Shown here: positions 1-5,777 of the stretch, one piece after another
How the letters are laid out: each line of letters begins with the position of its first letter
Position numbering within the stretch: the stretch's first letter is position 1
DNA from: Terriglobales bacterium
GTDB lineage: Bacteria > Acidobacteriota > Terriglobia > Terriglobales > Acidobacteriaceae
Assembly: GCA_030043575.1 (NCBI GenBank)
Contig: JASHXK010000205.1
Coordinates: 1-6,915 of the forward strand
DNA length: 6,915 nucleotides
Direction: 5' to 3'
Notes under the pieces: generated by a model
What the model was told of the DNA's origin: nothing
Database searches by the model: none
What the model saw: the letters and a program-made list of their open reading frames with translations, nothing else
Program-made: the position numbers and the translations under genes

Positions 1-1434
1 CTCGCGCCCGCGACCGCATGGCAGGGGTTTCTGCTCGGCTATGTCAGCGGCATCATCTGGTATCTGGGCAGTTGCTATTGGGTCTACCACGTCATGCATC
101 TGTACGGCGGGCTGAACGCGGCGACTTCGGCAATCCTGCTGGTGATGTTTGCGCTGTACCTCGGGCTTTATCATGGGCTGTTTGGACTTCTGCTCGCGTT
201 GATCGCCGCGCGGCGCAACGGTTTCAGCCTGCGCGCCCTGGTTTTTACGCCATTTGTCTGGGTCGCGGTCGAGATGGCGCGAACTTATATCACCGGATTT
301 CCCTGGGATTTGCTCGGCACCACCCAGATCGACAACATTCCGCTCTCTCGCATCGCGACCGTGACCGGTGTTTACGGAATTTCTTTCGAGATCGCGCTGG
401 TGAACACCGCCGTCGCTGCGGCGTTCCTGGTTCCGTATGCGAAACGAAAGCTGTTGCTGACGGCAGCGCTGGTCTCGGCGATCGTCTTGCATGCCGGAAA
501 GCTGGCCAAGCCCGGTGCGCTGCCCACCGAACATGGGGCGACGCTGGTGCAACCGAACATCCCACTCGACACCGAGTGGTCGCCGGAATATTTTGCGCAA
601 ACGTTATCCTCGCTGCGCGCTCTCAGCGTGCGGCCACAATATGAAAAAGCCGACTCGGCCGGCCTGATTATCTGGCCGGAGTCGCCGGCGCCGTTCTGGG
701 TCACCGATCTGCATCTGCGCACGACCCTGGGTGATATCGCGCGCGCAACTAATTCGTACATCATTGCGGGCTCGATCGGCATTGATCACACCGGCGACCC
801 CAACCGCCGTCCAGACATTTACAACTCTGCCGCGGTGATTGCGCCAAACGGAGCGTGGACTGACCGCTACGACAAGATTCATCTGGTGCCCTTCGGCGAA
901 TATGTGCCGTTCCAGACGTTGATCAGCTTTGCCCAGGCACTCACGCGCGAGGTGGGGACGTTTCAGCGCGGGCATCATCGCGCACCGCTCACGCTTGGCA
1001 ACATAAAAGCGGGAGTGTTCATCTGCTACGAGTCGATCTTCCCCGGCGAGGTGCGCGAGTTCGCTCACAACGGGGCGGAGGTCTTCGTCAACGTATCCAA
1101 CGACAGCTGGTTCGGCGACACCGGAGCGCCGCGGCAGCATCTCAACATGGCGCGCATGCGTGCGGTGGAAAACGATCGCTGGCTGCTGCGCGATACCAAC
1201 AGCGGCATCACCGCCGTTATCGATCCGTACGGCCGCGTCGTGGCCGAAGCGCCGGGTAATCAACATGTGGCGCTGCAAGGCGCATTCGGTCTGGAGGAGT
1301 CAACCACCTTCTATGCGCGTCACGGCGATTGGTTCTCGTTTCTCTGTGCGATAATCACGTTGACCGCGTTGCTGCTACGCTATCTCAAACCTGGAGCGAT
1401 GCAGGAGCAGGAACAACTGGTGTTGAGCCACTAA
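1..1434 (+). CDS. lnt: Apolipoprotein N-acyltransferase, 5'-truncated
   Basis: Transfers an acyl chain from phospholipid to the N-terminal cysteine of diacylated lipoproteins, the last step of lipoprotein maturation at the outer face of the inner membrane. The frame is open from base 1, and codons before the first ATG (94) read as a typical Lnt membrane segment ending in ...YGGL, so the start lies outside the window. Several hydrophobic segments (about 25-500) precede a nitrilase/CN-hydrolase domain. The catalytic triad is visible: Glu at 679-681 (WPESPAP), Lys at 874-876 (YDKIHLVPFGEY) and Cys at 1024-1026 (CYESIF). These match E. coli E267, K335 and C387, and the Lys-to-Glu spacing to 898-900 equals that of K335/E343. 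WFGDTGAP, the R-A-x-E-N-x-R helix and a C-terminal membrane segment (about 1327-1386) follow. I estimate a few dozen N-terminal residues are missing. An intact enzyme is expected, and the next gene, prfB, is in the same orientation. Confidence 0.96.
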   Translation, partial: LAPATAWQGFLLGYVSGIIWYLGSCYWVYHVMHLYGGLNAATSAILLVMFALYLGLYHGLFGLLLALIAARRNGFSLRALVFTPFVWVAVEMARTYITGFPWDLLGTTQIDNIPLSRIATVTGVYGISFEIALVNTAVAAAFLVPYAKRKLLLTAALVSAIVLHAGKLAKPGALPTEHGATLVQPNIPLDTEWSPEYFAQTLSSLRALSVRPQYEKADSAGLIIWPESPAPFWVTDLHLRTTLGDIARATNSYIIAGSIGIDHTGDPNRRPDIYNSAAVIAPNGAWTDRYDKIHLVPFGEYVPFQTLISFAQALTREVGTFQRGHHRAPLTLGNIKAGVFICYESIFPGEVREFAHNGAEVFVNVSNDSWFGDTGAPRQHLNMARMRAVENDRWLLRDTNSGITAVIDPYGRVVAEAPGNQHVALQGAFGLEESTTFYARHGDWFSFLCAIITLTALLLRYLKPGAMQEQEQLVLSH

Positions 1435-1444
1435 GAACAAGGTT

Positions 1445-1525
1445 TTAGGCATTAGCTTTTAGCTCTTAGCAGGCGTGCGACGAACAGTCTTGCTAAAAGC
1501 TAAGAGCTAACGGCTAAGAGCTCTT
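1445..1525. repeat. Inverted arrays of 7-base units forming a long hairpin
   Basis: The lnt-prfB gap (1435-1559) is dominated by short repeats. On the left, 7-base units beginning TTAG run from 1445 to 1472 (TTAGGCA, TTAGCTT, TTAGCTC, TTAGCAG). On the right, four GCTAANN units run from 1492 to 1519, with last two bases AA, GA, CG and GA, and a partial GCTC follows. The two sides are reverse complements: 1452-1473 can pair with 1489-1510 over about 22 positions, with one C-A mismatch and two G-U pairs, closing a 15-base loop. A 10-base palindrome AAGAGCTCTT sits at 1516-1525. There is no T-run after the stem, so it is not a classic intrinsic terminator. It may still act as a 3' end stabiliser or attenuator for lnt, or be a dispersed intergenic repeat. 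Function is inferred only; the repeat itself is directly visible. Confidence 0.85.
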
Positions 1526-1559
1526 GCTATCGTAGGTAACACAGGTAATCACAAAACAC

Positions 1560-2661
1560 ATGGTAGAAGAACTCGAACAGGAATACGCTGCGCTACGCGA
1601 GAAGGTCCACGATCTACAGGAGTATCTTTGACGCGCCCAGACTGCGCGAAAAGCTGAGCGAGATCGAGAAACAGACTGCCGATCCCACGCTCTGGTCGAA
1701 TCCCGAAAAATCGCAACATGTGATGCGCGAAAAGAAGCGTCTTGAGAACGCGCTGGCGACGCATGACGAACTGATGCGTCGTTCCGGCGATATCAACGCC
1801 TACTTCGATCTGGCGCATGAAGGCGAGGACGTCTCCTCCGACCTGCGGCGCGAGGTTGATGATCTGCGCACGCTCGTGGAGAAACTCGAAGCCGAGACCC
1901 TACTCTCGGGCGACAACGATGACCGCAATGCAATCGTTACGATTCATCCTGGCGCTGGCGGCACCGAGTCGCAGGACTGGGCCGAGATGCTGATGCGGAT
2001 GTATCTGCGCTGGGCGGAGCGCCAGGGATTCCAGACACAGTTGTACGAATATCAGCCCGGTGATGAAGCAGGAATAAAGTCGGCGACCTTCGGCGTCAAC
2101 GGTGAGCATGCCTATGGGCTGCTTACCAGCGAAATCGGCGTGCACCGACTGGTACGCATCTCGCCGTTCGACCAGGCCAAACGCCGGCACACGTCGTTTG
2201 CCAGCGTCTTCGTTTCGCCGGAGATCGACGAAAGCATTGAAGTTGAGATCAAACCCGAGGACATTCGTGTTGACACCTATCGCTCGGGGGGCAAGGGCGG
2301 CCAGCACGTGAACACAACCGACTCCGCTGTGCGCATCACGCACATTCCAACGGGAATCGTCGTTGCCTGCCAGAACGAGCGCTCGCAGCACAAGAATCGC
2401 GAAAAGGCGATGAGTATTTTGCGCTCGCGACTCTACGAGCATGAGTTGGAGAAAAAACGCGCTGAGACCAAGCAGATCGAAGACTCGAAGCTCGACATCG
2501 ATTTCGGCTCGCAGATTCGATCGTATGTGTTGCAGCCGTATCGCATGGTAAAAGATCTACGCACGCGAGTCGAGATTGGCGATGTGGACCGCGTGCTCGA
2601 CGGTGATTTGAACGAACTGATCCGCGGGTACCTGCTCATGCGGAGGAAAGAGCAGAAATAG
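1560..2661 (+). CDS. prfB: Peptide chain release factor 2, programmed +1 frameshift
   Basis: Class I release factor that reads UAA and UGA and triggers peptidyl-tRNA hydrolysis on the ribosome. Translation begins at ATG 1560 (MVEELEQEY...), runs 23 codons to CTT 1626-1628, meets TGA at 1629-1631 and must shift +1 to continue from GAC at 1630 for 343 codons. The joined product is 366 residues, against 365 in E. coli. The order is the N-terminal coiled-coil domain 1, the SPF stop-codon-reading tripeptide (residues 201-203, bases 2161-2169) and the GGQ catalytic loop (246-248, bases 2296-2304). The RF2-typical stretch HVNTTDSAVRITHIPTG then follows, and a C-terminal helix ends ...RRKEQK. The later ATG at 1720 is inside domain 1 and is not a credible start. 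The Shine-Dalgarno at the start is weak (AGGT 1543-1546, 13 bases away). Expression should be autoregulated: low RF2 slows termination at the internal UGA and favours shifting. A gene-finder would probably call it from 1720 or as a pseudogene. Confidence 0.97.
1618..1632 (+). promoter_or_regulatory. RF2 +1 ribosomal frameshift (recoding) site
   Basis: The site has all the elements of the known prfB recoding signal. An internal Shine-Dalgarno AGGAG lies at 1618-1622, a three-base spacer TAT at 1623-1625, the slippery CTT with following T at 1626-1629, and the in-frame TGA at 1629-1631 followed by C (1632), the weak termination context. The downstream +1 frame is open to 2661 with RF2 sequence, while the upstream frame carries the expected 23-residue leader. 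In E. coli the core is AGGGGG-TAT-CTT-TGA-C, so only the internal Shine-Dalgarno differs slightly. Confidence 0.97.
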
Positions 2662-2734
2662 CCTTCCAGGATTGAGTTGGTCAGCTCAACAGCACCAGCA
2701 TCCGCCGATCTCTCTTACATTTATCAAGGGCCTG

Positions 2735-2779
2735 GCGGCTGAAACAGCGCGTGGCTCGCAGCTTGTAGCTCGCAGCCGC
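2735..2779. repeat. GCTYGYA heptamer array inside a short inverted repeat
   Basis: In the 120-base gap between the convergent prfB and 111-residue genes, three 7-base units stand in tandem at 2754-2774: GCTCGCA, GCTTGTA, GCTCGCA. They are bracketed by a perfect 7-base inverted repeat, GCGGCTG at 2735-2741 and CAGCCGC at 2773-2779. The unit length and GCT start match the array before prfB, but the consensus differs. No T-run is present on either strand, so a terminator role is not supported. The rest of the gap (2662-2734) shows nothing else I can name. Confidence 0.55.
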
Positions 2780-2781
2780 TC

Positions 2782-3117
2782 TCATTTCGCCGTCTCGCTA
2801 AACATGAATTTCCCTAAGTACATGGGATAGGACTTCGGGGGCTTGGTCTGTGCCGTGTCCACGGGATACGGTCCTTGCGCCAGCGTTGGGAATCCCCAGA
2901 TGTCGCCGTTGCGCATATCGATGACCATCTTGCCGTACATCTGCGCCGTGCCATCCGGTTTGCGAAGCATGGTGTAACCCGGCTCCACATAAAACGGATA
3001 GCCCTCCTCAACCTGCGCTTCCACCGGCGCCGGATGCATGACAGGGCGGAACACAAGGATGGCAAGCAGAACGGCGATAACCAGCAACATTGTTTTGGTA
3101 AAGTGATCCAGCTTCAT
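2782..3117 (-). CDS. Small membrane-anchored protein, unknown function
   Basis: A 111-residue protein that I do not recognise as a named family. Residues about 8-25 (KTMLLVIAVLLAILVF) form a hydrophobic segment after a short charged N-terminus, so it is probably a signal anchor or uncleaved signal. The remaining 85 residues would then lie outside the cytoplasm. That part is rich in Pro, Tyr and Gly, has no cysteine and shows no catalytic motif. It contains two strand-like blocks, TMLRKPDGTAQMYGKMVIDMRNGDIWGFPT and the YPMYLGKF end (first block given in two contiguous pieces: TMLRKPDGTAQ then MYGKMVIDMRNGD). A G-D-I-W-G-F-P pattern is reminiscent of small Acidobacteria proteins, an impression only. 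The start at 3117 is well supported by GAGGAG at 3123-3128, five bases away. It is the last gene of the minus-strand trio, 43 bases after its neighbour. Confidence 0.8.
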   Translation of the reverse strand: MKLDHFTKTMLLVIAVLLAILVFRPVMHPAPVEAQVEEGYPFYVEPGYTMLRKPDGTAQMYGKMVIDMRNGDIWGFPTLAQGPYPVDTAQTKPPKSYPMYLGKFMFSETAK

Positions 3118-3122
3118 TGCAT

Positions 3123-3128
3123 CTCCTC
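3123..3128 (-). promoter_or_regulatory. Ribosome binding site of the 111-residue gene
   Basis: On the minus strand this reads GAGGAG, five bases before the ATG at 3117-3115. It is the strongest Shine-Dalgarno in the minus-strand trio and fixes the start of this small gene. Confidence 0.75.
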
Positions 3129-3160
3129 ACCGCTCGTTTCTGCGAGTCGTCGGCTCTTGG

Positions 3161-3532
3161 TCAACTACGCGGCGGTATCTTCGCTCTAACTGCTACATCG
3201 GACTTGGAATAGTATTTCTTCACGTCGCCGGCGCCGTACTTCGCCCGGAATTTCTCTGCTACAGCTTTGACCTCTGCGGGATCGGTGATGGCAGTACCAC
3301 GTAATTCTCCTTCTTCACCACGGGCTGAGATATCGACTCGCGGATTGTGCAGGACGTTCTTATACCACTGGGTGTCTGAGCCTGCGACCGGCAGCAAATA
3401 CAGCGTATCGCCCTCCAGAACGAACCACACTGGCCGCGAAATCGTTCGTCCCGACTTTCTGCCGGTCACGCTGAGCCGAATTTGCCTGTATCGCGCAAGT
3501 CGTTCCTTCAATTCCTTGCTGCAATGTGCCAT
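3161..3532 (-). CDS. Nitroreductase/F420H2-dependent quinone reductase-like split-barrel protein
   Basis: A 123-residue protein resembling the DUF385 / deazaflavin-dependent nitroreductase group of the split-beta-barrel flavin-binding fold. Visible hallmarks are I-R-L-S-V-T-G-R-K-S-G-R near residue 18-29, then R-P-V-W-F-V, then L-Y-L-L-P-V-x-G-S-D-T-x-W-Y-x-N, then N-P-R-V near residue 63. The TGRKSGR and GSDTxWYxN blocks are the ones I associate with cofactor and phosphate binding in this family. It would be a soluble cytoplasmic redox enzyme; the physiological substrate cannot be read from sequence, and an FMN- or other cofactor-using relative is possible. The start at 3532 is the only ATG ahead of the conserved core, with only a weak GGAAG ribosome site upstream. 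It lies 32 bases after the 371-residue gene and 43 before the 111-residue gene, which suggests one transcript. Confidence 0.75.
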   Translation of the reverse strand: MAHCSKELKERLARYRQIRLSVTGRKSGRTISRPVWFVLEGDTLYLLPVAGSDTQWYKNVLHNPRVDISARGEEGELRGTAITDPAEVKAVAEKFRAKYGAGDVKKYYSKSDVAVRAKIPPRS

Positions 3533-3564
3533 GGGACTTCCAGGTTATGTGCGTTTGCGCTGCC

Positions 3565-4680
3565 CTACCCCTTGCCTCGAAACAGAAATACCAGCTCGAT
3601 CACCAGTATGATGACGACCATCACTTCCAGTACGAATCCACGGGTCTGGTGAAATTCCTCGATGAGGAACCGATAAAGGTTCCCGGCGGTGTGCAGCTTT
3701 TCGTTGACCAGGCTCTTGTATTCCGGCACGCCAACCTTGGCTGCAGCCAAGCGGTACAACCGGGCCGAGTACATATCACTCACAAACTTGATCGCCGTCT
3801 CCGAACGCTCAGCCAATTCGGTAATCTCAACCGTAACGCCGTTCAGCCGCAGCGCCTCAGCTCGCATCTTCCAGCGTCGCCACAACCCGGCGCGGTGCTT
3901 CAGCGACCGGTACACTGCATCCAACTCTCGCGTCAGCCACTCGTCGTAATGACGAAACTCCAGCAGCTGGGAGTTCACATACTCCAGAATCTGCACCGTC
4001 GTTTCCGCGCCCGCCGGCGTGTCGTATACCAAAGCCGCGTTCCATCCCACTGTGACCAGGTCGCGCGGATAGTAGAACACGCTCGACTGCAGAGCATCGT
4101 CCGTGACATCGCGGGCCAGCGAAGTTTGCTCGCCGCGCAAGATCTGCGCAATCTGTGAAGCGTGCTCGCACACCAACTCGTGTCCCGTCGGATTGCCGGG
4201 TACATCGCTTAGCAGGAAGATGTAGTAATCCTCTGACAACCAGTCGGCGTAGGGCCGCTCAATGGCCGGGGCGATTTTTTTCAGCCGCCCACGGATAATC
4301 TGTTGCGTCTGCCGCTCCAACTCAACATTGGGAACCCAGCGCGCTGCCAACTCCACTAATCCGTCCCAATCAGCCGCGAACGGTAACTCCAGCAGCACGC
4401 TAATTACGCCGTAATCGTAATACTTGACTTGCGGCGTCAGTTTCTCGCCGCTGGCCAGAATTACCGGCTCCAACTGCTCCACCACGGGAGGCTTCTCGAA
4501 GCGCACATGCTCCGGTGTGGCGTGCTTGAAGCTGGTCTCGACCCGACGTGCGCCCAGCATCTCGCGCAGCTCTTCCAGCCGAATCTCCTCGCACACGTCG
4601 TGGAGAACCATGGCCAGCACCGATCCCCTCAGAATCGTCGCCCCTGCTACATTCGCGCTTGTGGCCAGCTCCGGGTCCAT
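3565..4680 (-). CDS. Conserved protein with C-terminal membrane anchor, distantly RMD1/DUF155-like
   Basis: A 371-residue protein without a firm family assignment. A mixed N-terminal half contains a Y-Y-D-Y-G-V-I-S-V-L-L-E-L block near residue 87. The middle has an S-x-x-x-Y-Y-P-R-D-L-V-T-V-x-W-N-A-A-L-V-Y-type block near residues 195-218. A long helical region rich in Glu, Arg and Leu follows (L-E-Y-V-N-S-Q-L-L-E-F-R-H-Y-D-E-W). One membrane helix closes it at about residues 349-367 with two buried Glu (352, 362), leaving only RGKG. The layout of a large soluble part, helical hairpin and single C-terminal anchor with a conserved L-E-x-x-x-x-x-I-x-x-x-E pattern resembles RMD1/YagE (DUF155) proteins, but the match is by architecture more than motif. 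The start at 4680 has AGGCGAG directly before the ATG. It is the first gene of the minus-strand trio and divergent from the rhodanese gene across 75 bases. Confidence 0.7.
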   Translation of the reverse strand: MDPELATSANVAGATILRGSVLAMVLHDVCEEIRLEELREMLGARRVETSFKHATPEHVRFEKPPVVEQLEPVILASGEKLTPQVKYYDYGVISVLLELPFAADWDGLVELAARWVPNVELERQTQQIIRGRLKKIAPAIERPYADWLSEDYYIFLLSDVPGNPTGHELVCEHASQIAQILRGEQTSLARDVTDDALQSSVFYYPRDLVTVGWNAALVYDTPAGAETTVQILEYVNSQLLEFRHYDEWLTRELDAVYRSLKHRAGLWRRWKMRAEALRLNGVTVEITELAERSETAIKFVSDMYSARLYRLAAAKVGVPEYKSLVNEKLHTAGNLYRFLIEEFHQTRGFVLEVMVVIILVIELVFLFRGKG

Positions 4681-4744
4681 CTCGCCTGATTGTAAGCCGA
4701 GGGCTCACGGTTGGCGCGGTCACTTTCCTCGGTTAATCTGGAAA

Positions 4745-4749
4745 AAGGA
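4745..4749 (+). promoter_or_regulatory. Ribosome binding site deciding the rhodanese start
   Basis: AAGGA at 4745-4749 lies six bases before ATG 4756. It favours 4756 over the upstream in-frame ATG at 4711, and only the 4756 start places a signal peptide at the N-terminus. The rest of the 75-base divergent region (4681-4755) holds no promoter I can call with confidence. Confidence 0.8.
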
Positions 4750-4755
4750 CCAGTC

Positions 4756-5229
4756 ATGCCAAAGAGCCTTGTATCCCTGCTAATTGTTCTCCTGTCAGTG
4801 CTCTTCGCCACCGCGCAGACCAAATCGTCGTCTGCGCCCTCCGATTTACCGCCCGGCAGTACGTCGCTGATCGATCCGGAAGACCTGCTTAGTGAATTGC
4901 AGTCCCAACAGGGCGAAAAGCCGCTCGTGTTCAACGTTGGCCCGTCGATTCTCTACATGCAGGCACATATTCCCGGAAGCGAGTACGTCGGCGCGACATC
5001 CGACAAGCAAGGCCTGGAGCGGCTGCGCACGCGCGTGAAGACACTGCCGCGCAATCAGCCGATTGTTGTGTATTGCGGGTGCTGCCCGTGGAGCCACTGC
5101 CCCAACGTTCGCCCGGCTTACAATGAATTGCAGAGGATGGGATTTACCAATCTGAGGGTGCTCTACCTTGCGGACAACTTCGGCGTCGACTGGGTTGATA
5201 AGGGCTATCCCACCACCAAAGGCCAATAA
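4756..5229 (+). CDS. Exported rhodanese-like protein with Cys-rich active loop
   Basis: A 157-residue protein starting MPKSLVSLL. Residues 1 to about 20 form a signal peptide with a plausible cleavage at ATA-Q, placing the protein outside the cytoplasm. The rest is a single rhodanese domain: a leader (L-I-D-P-E-D-L), H-I-P-G-S-E-Y-V-G near residue 73, then I-V-V-Y-C followed by the active loop and a final Y-N-E-L-x-R-M-G-F helix and G-Y-P end. The loop reads CGCCPWSHCPN with cysteines at 107, 109, 110 and 115 (bases 5074-5100). C107 sits at the usual catalytic position. Ordinary single-domain rhodaneses carry one loop cysteine, so this version may handle persulfide, disulfide exchange or metal. 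Family roles are sulfur transfer or non-catalytic binding; the substrate is unknown. It overlaps no gene and is six bases ahead of the TlpA-like gene, so the two are very likely one operon. Confidence 0.88.
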   Translation: MPKSLVSLLIVLLSVLFATAQTKSSSAPSDLPPGSTSLIDPEDLLSELQSQQGEKPLVFNVGPSILYMQAHIPGSEYVGATSDKQGLERLRTRVKTLPRNQPIVVYCGCCPWSHCPNVRPAYNELQRMGFTNLRVLYLADNFGVDWVDKGYPTTKGQ

Positions 5230-5235
5230 ATTCTG

Positions 5236-5754
5236 ATGAGAAGAATCGTTCTAGTGATTGTCGTGATCGCGATTGCGATCGCTGTTTACGAAGCCGCCCG
5301 GCACAGCTCGCACGCAAAGGGCCACCCCGGCGCTGTCGATTCACCCGCGCCGCAATTCTCGCTTCAGGACCTCGACGGCAAGGCTCTTTCGCTTGCCAAC
5401 TATCAAGGCAAGGTTGTGCTGCTGAACTTCTGGGCGACATGGTGTACCCCTTGTCGCGGCGAGATTCCGCAGTTCATCGAATTTCAGAACACCTACGGAC
5501 CACAAGGGCTGCAGCTGATCGGCATTTCCATGGACGACGATGCCAAGCCGGTCCACGAGTTCTATCAGCAGTTCAAGATGGACTACCCAGTGGCGATTGG
5601 GAATGCCAACCTCGCTGAATCCTATGGAGGAGTCCTGGGATTGCCGGTAACGTTCCTCATCGGCCGCGATGGCCGCATCGCCGCCAAATACGTAGGCGCT
5701 ACGGACATGACCGCGCTGCAGCAGAAGATTCAGTCGTTGCTGCAGGCGCGGTAA
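5236..5754 (+). CDS. TlpA/ResA-family thiol-disulfide oxidoreductase, membrane-anchored
   Basis: A 172-residue thioredoxin-fold protein of the AhpC/TSA-Redoxin TlpA group. Residues about 4-20 form a hydrophobic N-terminal anchor or signal. The domain begins with A-P-Q-F-S-L-Q-D-L-D-G-K and G-K-V-V-L-L-N-F-W-A-T-W-C. The redox motif is C70-T-P-C73 (bases 5443-5454), and the cis-proline is P137 in G-L-P-V-T-F-L-I, followed by G-R-D-G-R-I. Such proteins reduce or exchange disulfides outside the cytoplasm, for example on apocytochrome c (ResA, CcmG) or on copper-site assembly factors. The CcmG-specific G-V-x-G-x-P-E-T pattern is replaced by G-L-P-V-T, so I prefer a general TlpA/ResA label. No Shine-Dalgarno is visible within the six-base gap after the rhodanese stop, which suggests translational coupling. 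The gene converges with the GloVer-type gene, whose stop is 23 bases away. Confidence 0.93.
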   Translation: MRRIVLVIVVIAIAIAVYEAARHSSHAKGHPGAVDSPAPQFSLQDLDGKALSLANYQGKVVLLNFWATWCTPCRGEIPQFIEFQNTYGPQGLQLIGISMDDDAKPVHEFYQQFKMDYPVAIGNANLAESYGGVLGLPVTFLIGRDGRIAAKYVGATDMTALQQKIQSLLQAR

Positions 5755-5777
5755 GCGCCCGCTGCGTAGTCTCTCCA

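Noticed and set aside
18..644. 208-residue plus-strand frame overlapping the lnt start
   Set aside because: It is a shifted frame of lnt membrane segments with Arg-rich composition; the lnt frame is open through the same region with family motifs.
604..1278. 224-residue minus-strand frame opposite lnt
   Set aside because: It lies wholly antisense to the conserved nitrilase domain and reads as low-complexity His/Arg/Val-rich sequence with no recognisable domain; it is a shadow of GC-rich coding on the other strand.
1720..1722. ATG as prfB start
   Set aside because: It falls inside RF2 domain 1; the sequence upstream in both frames encodes RF2 and includes the recoding site.
1900..2442. 180-residue minus-strand frame opposite prfB
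   Set aside because: It is antisense to the SPF and GGQ domains of RF2, with no motif and no credible ribosome site.
2672..2689. TTGAG...CTCAA inverted repeat after prfB as a terminator
   Set aside because: Only a 5-base stem with an 8-base loop and no T-run; too weak to call.
3526..4158. 210-residue plus-strand frame opposite the 371-residue gene
   Set aside because: It is Gln/Arg/His-rich antisense sequence without domain features; the minus-strand gene has a coherent layout and membrane helix.
4711..4755. Upstream in-frame ATG for the rhodanese gene
   Set aside because: It would put 15 extra polar residues before the signal peptide, and the AAGGA ribosome site is placed for ATG 4756.
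4681..4755. Promoters in the divergent region, such as TTGGCG (4711) with TAATCT (4734), or TACAAT on the minus strand (4694-4689)
   Set aside because: The plus-strand pair would start transcription at or after the ribosome site, and the minus-strand box lacks a matching -35; neither is convincing.
5742..5765. Possible bidirectional terminator between the TlpA-like and GloVer-type genes
   Set aside because: GCAGGCGC and GCGCCCGCTGC pair only with a three-base bulge, the stem overlaps the stop codon, and no T-run follows on either strand.
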